Shown here: piece after piece, positions 6,477-10,038 of the stretch
How the letters are laid out: each line of letters begins with the position of its first letter
How positions within the stretch are numbered: the first letter of the stretch is position 1
From: Ilumatobacteraceae bacterium
GTDB lineage: Bacteria; Actinomycetota; Acidimicrobiia; Acidimicrobiales; Ilumatobacteraceae
DNA: 10,038 nt
Reading direction: 5' to 3'
Assembly (NCBI GenBank): GCA_025464045.1
Contig: JAODBQ010000548.1
Span: 1 to 10,038, forward strand
The notes under the pieces: generated by a model
Databases searched by the model: none
Seen by the model: only the letters and a program-made list of their open reading frames with translations
Told to the model about the DNA's origin: nothing
Made by a program: the position numbers and the translations under genes

Positions 6477-6496
6477 GTGCCGGCCGGCGACCGGCA
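6477..6496. terminator. Hairpin between SCP2 and the SDR gene
   Basis: GTGCCGG (6477-6483) and CCGGCAC (6490-6496) make a 7-bp stem with a 6-base loop, ending 5 bases before the SDR stop (complement 6502-6504). Its position between convergent genes and its symmetry suit a bidirectional terminator, most directly for the minus-strand SDR transcript. Confidence 0.4.
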
Positions 6497-6501
6497 CCAC
6501 C

Positions 6502-7374
6502 TCAGCGCTGGAGCGGGGCGAGCGCCTTGGCGAGGTCGGGAACCGTCCACTTCGCGTCCTGGTCGACCTGCGGGCCACGTGCCCAGCTGTCGATCAGGGT
6601 CACGTTGCCGCCCTGCACGAGGAACGTCTCACCGCTGAACACGCAGTCGGCGCTCGCCAGGTAGGCCACCAGCGGAGAGATGTTGGCCGGATCCCACTGG
6701 TCGAACGAGCCTTCCTTCGGCTTCATGATGTCTTCCAGGCCCGGTGTGGCGAGCGTCAAGCGGGTGCGCGCCCCGGGGGCGATGCAGTTGCTCTTGACGT
6801 TGTAGCGCACGAGCTCCTTCGCCGCGATCTGGCTGAACGTGGCGATGCCCGTCTTGGCGGCGCCGTAGTTCGCCTGACCGGGGTTGGAGAAGAGTCCCGA
6901 GGTGCTCGACGTGTGCACGACGTTGCGCGGCTTGTCCACGCCGGCCTTGTGCTGCTCGCGCCAGTACGCGGCGGCCCAGCGGGTCGGGGCGAAGTGGCCC
7001 TTGAGGTGGACGGCGATGACCGCATCCCACTCGGCCTCGGTCATGTTGACGATCACCCGGTCGCGCAGGATCCCTGCGTTGTTGACCAGGATGTCGAGGT
7101 CGCCGAAGTGGCTGACCGCGGTGTTGATCAGGTTCTGCGCGCCTTCCCAGTCGGCGACGTTGTCGGCGTTGGCCACGGCCTCGCCGCCCATCGCCTCGAT
7201 CTCGGCGACCACCTGCTGGGCAGGCGTCTGATCGGAACCCGAACCGTCGTTGGCACCACCGAGATCGTTGACGACGATCTTGGCGCCTTCCCCGGCGAAG
7301 AACAGCGCGTGCTCGCGACCGATCCCCCGACCCGCTCCTGTGATGATGGCGACTCGTCCGTCCAACGACCCCAT
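6502..7374 (-). CDS. SDR oxidoreductase, (3R)-hydroxyacyl-CoA dehydrogenase-like
   Basis: A 290-residue short-chain dehydrogenase with all catalytic parts: cofactor motif T12-G-A-G-R-G-I-G19, D37 at the end of the second strand (NAD preference), N-N-A-G at 98-101, and the triad S157, Y170, K174 (Y-G-A-A-K). The V-V-N-D-L-G-G-A-N-D-G insert after the second strand and the S-S-T-S-G-L-F-S-N-P-G-Q-A-N-Y stretch are shared with the dehydrogenase part of MFE-2/HSD17B4 and its mycobacterial relatives. That points to (3R)-hydroxyacyl-CoA or steroid side-chain oxidation rather than FabG-type synthesis. The length beyond 250 comes from a C-terminal tail (D-S-W-A-R-G-P...L-Q-R). The ATG at 7374 has a strong AAGGAGG 6 bases upstream. 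It lies 55 bases downstream of the PASTA gene on the same strand but has its own -10-like element. The exact substrate is unknown. Confidence 0.92.
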   Translation of the reverse strand: MGSLDGRVAIITGAGRGIGREHALFFAGEGAKIVVNDLGGANDGSGSDQTPAQQVVAEIEAMGGEAVANADNVADWEGAQNLINTAVSHFGDLDILVNNAGILRDRVIVNMTEAEWDAVIAVHLKGHFAPTRWAAAYWREQHKAGVDKPRNVVHTSSTSGLFSNPGQANYGAAKTGIATFSQIAAKELVRYNVKSNCIAPGARTRLTLATPGLEDIMKPKEGSFDQWDPANISPLVAYLASADCVFSGETFLVQGGNVTLIDSWARGPQVDQDAKWTVPDLAKALAPLQR

Positions 7375-7380
7375 GGAACA

Positions 7381-7387
7381 CCTCCTT
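7381..7387 (-). promoter_or_regulatory. Strong Shine-Dalgarno AAGGAGG of the SDR gene
   Basis: On the minus strand AAGGAGG lies 6 bases before the ATG at 7374, a near-perfect site. It fixes the start and contrasts with the leaderless-style genes at 2868 and 6029. Confidence 0.8.
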
Positions 7388-7404
7388 GTGCGTGGCGCAC
7401 GTTA
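7388..7404 (-). promoter_or_regulatory. TAACGT -10 element and short palindrome before the SDR gene
   Basis: On the minus strand TAACGT (7404-7399) fits TANNNT and would start a transcript near 7392 with a leader of about 18 bases. Overlapping it, GTGCG (7388-7392) and CGCAC (7396-7400) form a perfect 5-bp inverted repeat with a 3-base centre, between the -10 and the Shine-Dalgarno. It may be an operator or just a small leader hairpin. Five base pairs is little evidence. Confidence 0.35.
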
Positions 7405-7429
7405 GCCAGCGACCTCGCGAAGGTGGAAC

Positions 7430-10036
7430 TCAGGTGAGCGAGAGGTCAACCGCGGTGCCACGCGGCAGCAGCTGCCCGGGCGTGACGCCGAGCCCCGCGA
7501 CCGTTGCCGCGGTGACCACACCGTTCGCGTTGCCGGTGACCGTGCCGACCCCGAGGCCCGCTGCGGACAGCGCGTTCTGCGCCGGCTGGAGGGGTTGGTT
7601 CGTGAGGTCGGGCATCGCCACGACGTCGGGACCCTTGGAGATCGCCACGCTGACCGTGCTGCCCTTGGGGACCTGGCTGCTCGCGGCGGGATCCTGGCTG
7701 ACGACGGTGCCGGCCGGCACGGTGGGGCTGAACTGGTCCGGCAGCTGCGCGTAGACGAGCCCGAGCCCCTCGATCGCGGCCTGGGCGTCCACCGCCGACT
7801 TCCCCGCGAGCGACGGCACCGTGCGCGGCGCGGGACCGGCGGAGAGCACCACCTGGACGACGACACCCGGATCGACGACGGACCCGGCGATCAGCTCGGG
7901 ATGGCCGGGGATCGACCAGGTCAGCACCTGCCCGGTGGGCACCGCCTCGTCGTTCGCCGGCGCGGCCTGGGCGATCTTCAGCTGCTGTGCGGCGAGCGCC
8001 TGCGTCGCCGCGTCCAGCGTCAGGCCCTTCAGCTCCGGCAGCCGTGGCGCGGGCCCCTTGGACAGCTGGACCTGCACCGTGACACCCGGGGTGACGGTGT
8101 TGCCGGCGACCAGGTTGGGCTGGTCCGGCACCATCCAGGCGACCACCGATCCGGAGGGGACGTTGTCGTCGAACACCGCGTCACCCTGCTGGATCTTCAA
8201 ACCCAGGCTGGTCAGCGCGGTGGTCGCGGCATCGAGGGTGAGGCCCTTCAACTCGGGCAGGGGACGCGGGGCGGGACCGGTGCTGACCACGATCGTCAGC
8301 GACCTGCCCTCGTTCAGCTTGGTGCCCGGCACCGGATCGGTGCGGATCACCTGGCCGATCGCGACGGTCTCGCTCGCCTCCTGCGGCGTGAGCGTCGTCC
8401 AGCCGAGCCCGGAGACCTGGTTGAGCGCGGCGCCCTGGCTGAGGCCGGTGAGGTCCGGCACCCTGTGCGACACCGTGCGGTTGACCAGGTAGGCGACGGT
8501 TCCACCGGCCGCGGCGAGGACGAGCAGGATCGGGATGAACCACCACCACCTGCTGCGGTGGCGACGGGGCGGGTGCTCCTCGTCGTAGAGCACCGGTGCC
8601 GGCACGACGGTCGGGATCACCTGCGTCGGCTCGGCGACGATCGCCGGCATCAGCCGCGTGGGCTCCGGGACGGGCTCGGCCGGGGGGCGGATCAGCTCCG
8701 TCGGCGGCGACTCGACGCGCGGCATCGCCTGCGTGGACAAGAGGTCGTCGCCACCGTCGCGGTCGCCCGTGCCCGGAGGTGGCAGTGACGCTGCCTCGCC
8801 GCTCGGCAGCTTCGAGGCCCAGGCCAGCGCGTCGTTCGCCGGCTCCGATGCGACCGGTGGCGCGGCGCCGGTCGGCTCATCCTCTGGCTGGGGCTCGGAC
8901 CCGGGCTCTTCATCGACCGGTGGCGCGGCAGCGGCCGGCTCGGGACCCGGGGCCGCGCCGGTGATCGCCGAGGCGGCCGCGATGAGCGGATCGTGGATCG
9001 GCGACGCGGGGTCCGCAGCCGGAGCTGGTGCCGTCCCCGCATCCGCCGTCGGCACATCCGCGGCGGGCGCATCCGCTGGCGGGGCGACGGGCTGGGCGGC
9101 GGGCGCGACGTGCGGTACCGCTGCGGGCCGCATCAGGCCACGGGTGGCGTCCCGGTCGAACAGGCTCGCGCCGAGCACGGCGATCGGCGCCGGCCGCGGC
9201 AGCTTCGGTGCCGTGCGCACGAGCGCTTGGCCGAACTCGGCCACGGTGAACCGGCCCTCGGGGTCCGGCCGCCCGGCGCGCTCCAGCACCGAGGCGAGCG
9301 CGCCGAGGTCGGCCGACACCGGCAGCAGCCGGCCGACCCGGTTCGACAGCGTCGCGACCGTCGAATCGCCGACGAAGGGCACGTGCCCGGTGACGCACTC
9401 GAGCATCGTCAGCGACAGCGAGTAGACGTCGCTCTTGGGGACCGCCTGCTCCCGGGCCGCCACCTCCGGCGAGGCGTACATCGCCCGCTCGATGCTGACG
9501 TGGACGACGTCGGACCACAGCATCCGCGCCAGCAACTGGCCGAGGCCGACGTCGATCATCTTCAGCTGGCGGTCCTGACCGAACACGATCGTCGACGGCC
9601 TGACGTCGCCGTGGATCAGCCCGGCGCGATGGACGACCTCGAGCGCGCGCAGCACGTCCAGGCCGATCGACAACGTCTGCGAGGGCGTGAGCGTGCGACC
9701 CCGGTCGAGCACGTCGCGCAGGCTGCCGCCACTGAGGTGCTCGACCGCGACGTAGAACGTCTCGCGGCCCTTCCAGTCGTCGGAACCGAAGTCGTAGATC
9801 GTGGCCACGTTGGGGTGGTCGAGGCCCGCCGCGATCTCCATCGTCGGGCGGAACGCATCGCGGAAGTCGGTGCCGGTGGAGATGTCCGGATGCACCACCT
9901 GGAGGGAGACGACCCGCTGCATGCGCTGGTCGAACGCGTCGAACACCGCGGCGTCGATGCCGGACCCGCGGCGGGGCCCGAGCCGGTATCGCCCCGCGAC
10001 GACCCGTCCGCTGAAGTGCTGCTCCGAGGCCACCAT
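7430..10036 (-). CDS. PASTA-repeat receptor with degenerate Ser/Thr kinase domain (probable pseudokinase)
   Basis: An 868-residue single-pass membrane protein built like PknB. The kinase fold spans about 10-275, a Pro/Ala/Glu-rich linker about 276-490, a basic stop R-R-H-R-S-R before the helix W-W-W-F-I-P-I-L-L-V-L-A-A-A (497-518), then about five extracellular PASTA repeats (about 525-588, 592-663, 665-735, 739-803, 806-868) that should bind muropeptide or lipid II. Key kinase residues are altered. The strand-3 lysine is Q46 (V-S-L-Q-V-V) and the alpha-C glutamate aligns with T65. HRD is H142-G-D144 with R146 for the usual lysine, and the Mg-binding asparagine is T149. DFG is D162-V-G, and the activation loop (163-188) has no threonine and lacks the G-T before Y-x-S-P-E. 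The two aspartates remain. It is therefore likely catalytically dead or very weak, acting as a sensor or scaffold in cell-wall regulation. The ATG at 10036 is 2 bases from the window end, so a further upstream start cannot be excluded. Confidence 0.92.
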   Translation of the reverse strand: MVASEQHFSGRVVAGRYRLGPRRGSGIDAAVFDAFDQRMQRVVSLQVVHPDISTGTDFRDAFRPTMEIAAGLDHPNVATIYDFGSDDWKGRETFYVAVEHLSGGSLRDVLDRGRTLTPSQTLSIGLDVLRALEVVHRAGLIHGDVRPSTIVFGQDRQLKMIDVGLGQLLARMLWSDVVHVSIERAMYASPEVAAREQAVPKSDVYSLSLTMLECVTGHVPFVGDSTVATLSNRVGRLLPVSADLGALASVLERAGRPDPEGRFTVAEFGQALVRTAPKLPRPAPIAVLGASLFDRDATRGLMRPAAVPHVAPAAQPVAPPADAPAADVPTADAGTAPAPAADPASPIHDPLIAAASAITGAAPGPEPAAAAPPVDEEPGSEPQPEDEPTGAAPPVASEPANDALAWASKLPSGEAASLPPPGTGDRDGGDDLLSTQAMPRVESPPTELIRPPAEPVPEPTRLMPAIVAEPTQVIPTVVPAPVLYDEEHPPRRHRSRWWWFIPILLVLAAAGGTVAYLVNRTVSHRVPDLTGLSQGAALNQVSGLGWTTLTPQEASETVAIGQVIRTDPVPGTKLNEGRSLTIVVSTGPAPRPLPELKGLTLDAATTALTSLGLKIQQGDAVFDDNVPSGSVVAWMVPDQPNLVAGNTVTPGVTVQVQLSKGPAPRLPELKGLTLDAATQALAAQQLKIAQAAPANDEAVPTGQVLTWSIPGHPELIAGSVVDPGVVVQVVLSAGPAPRTVPSLAGKSAVDAQAAIEGLGLVYAQLPDQFSPTVPAGTVVSQDPAASSQVPKGSTVSVAISKGPDVVAMPDLTNQPLQPAQNALSAAGLGVGTVTGNANGVVTAATVAGLGVTPGQLLPRGTAVDLSLT
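7826..8263 (-). repeat. Tandem pair of closely related PASTA units
   Basis: Two adjacent 73-codon units (residues 592-664 and 665-737) share L-P-E-L-K-G-L-T-L-D-A-A-T at the start, L-K-I-x-Q in the middle and G-P-A-P-R at the end. Both carry the same unusual insertion (W-x-x-P-x-x-P-x-L-x-A-G ... V-x-P-G-V) that makes them longer than the usual 65 or so residues. The likeness suggests a duplication within this gene more recent than the split from the other PASTA units. Confidence 0.7.
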
Positions 10037-10038
10037 GG

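Noticed and set aside
8612..9200. Low-complexity Pro/Ala-rich coding sequence of the PASTA linker considered as a separate repeat array or CRISPR-like region
   Set aside because: There are no regularly spaced identical repeats; it reads through in frame as an ordinary disordered linker.
1..10038. tRNA, rRNA, riboswitch, insertion sequence, prophage or CRISPR
   Set aside because: Read by eye, no cloverleaf ending, transposase, terminal inverted repeat or direct-repeat array was seen on either strand.

Overview
The window reads as a chromosomal housekeeping segment of a high-GC actinobacterium. Third codon positions are overwhelmingly G or C, the 2-isopropylmalate synthase is of the actinobacterial long type, and there is a PASTA-repeat kinase-like receptor, a short actinobacterial [3Fe-4S] ferredoxin, and several genes whose start lies 6-7 bases after a TANNNT hexamer (leaderless style). 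The mixture, including a small 'sunset'-like membrane protein and an SDR related to the hydroxyacyl-CoA dehydrogenase part of peroxisomal MFE-2, suggests an Acidimicrobiia/Ilumatobacter-like lineage. That placement is inference. No phage, transposon, CRISPR array, rRNA or tRNA was seen. The window begins inside a gene and ends 2 bases beyond the start codon of another, so it may be a whole short contig.

Layout. 1-90: an unexplained stretch fused to leuA. 91-1440 (+): leuA without its first catalytic third, followed by an inverted repeat. 1661-2824 (+): an MFS-like permease whose 5' end does not read cleanly. 2868-4264 (+): a tight three-gene unit of a membrane-anchored 'sunset'-like protein, a ferredoxin and pyrF. 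4286-5845 (-): serA, convergent with pyrF across a 21-bp gap rich in inverted repeats. 5846-6028: divergent promoter region. 6029-6436 (+): an SCP2 lipid-carrier protein. 6502-7374 (-): an SDR hydroxyacyl-CoA dehydrogenase, convergent with SCP2 across hairpins. 7430-10036 (-): an 868-residue membrane protein with an N-terminal Ser/Thr-kinase fold, a Pro/Ala-rich linker, one membrane helix and about five PASTA repeats.

How the genes relate. LeuA (leucine), SerA (serine) and PyrF (UMP) are independent biosynthetic enzymes. SCP2 and the SDR are plausibly partners in acyl-CoA or sterol side-chain metabolism, since the same domains are fused in MFE-2. The most interesting item is the PASTA protein. 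Its kinase domain has lost the ATP-anchoring lysine, its alpha-C glutamate partner, the HRD arginine, the Mg-binding asparagine and every activation-loop threonine. It is therefore probably a cell-wall-sensing pseudokinase with a set of repeated Thr motifs in its linker. Second are the broken 5' ends of leuA and of the permease, which may be assembly errors or real decay.
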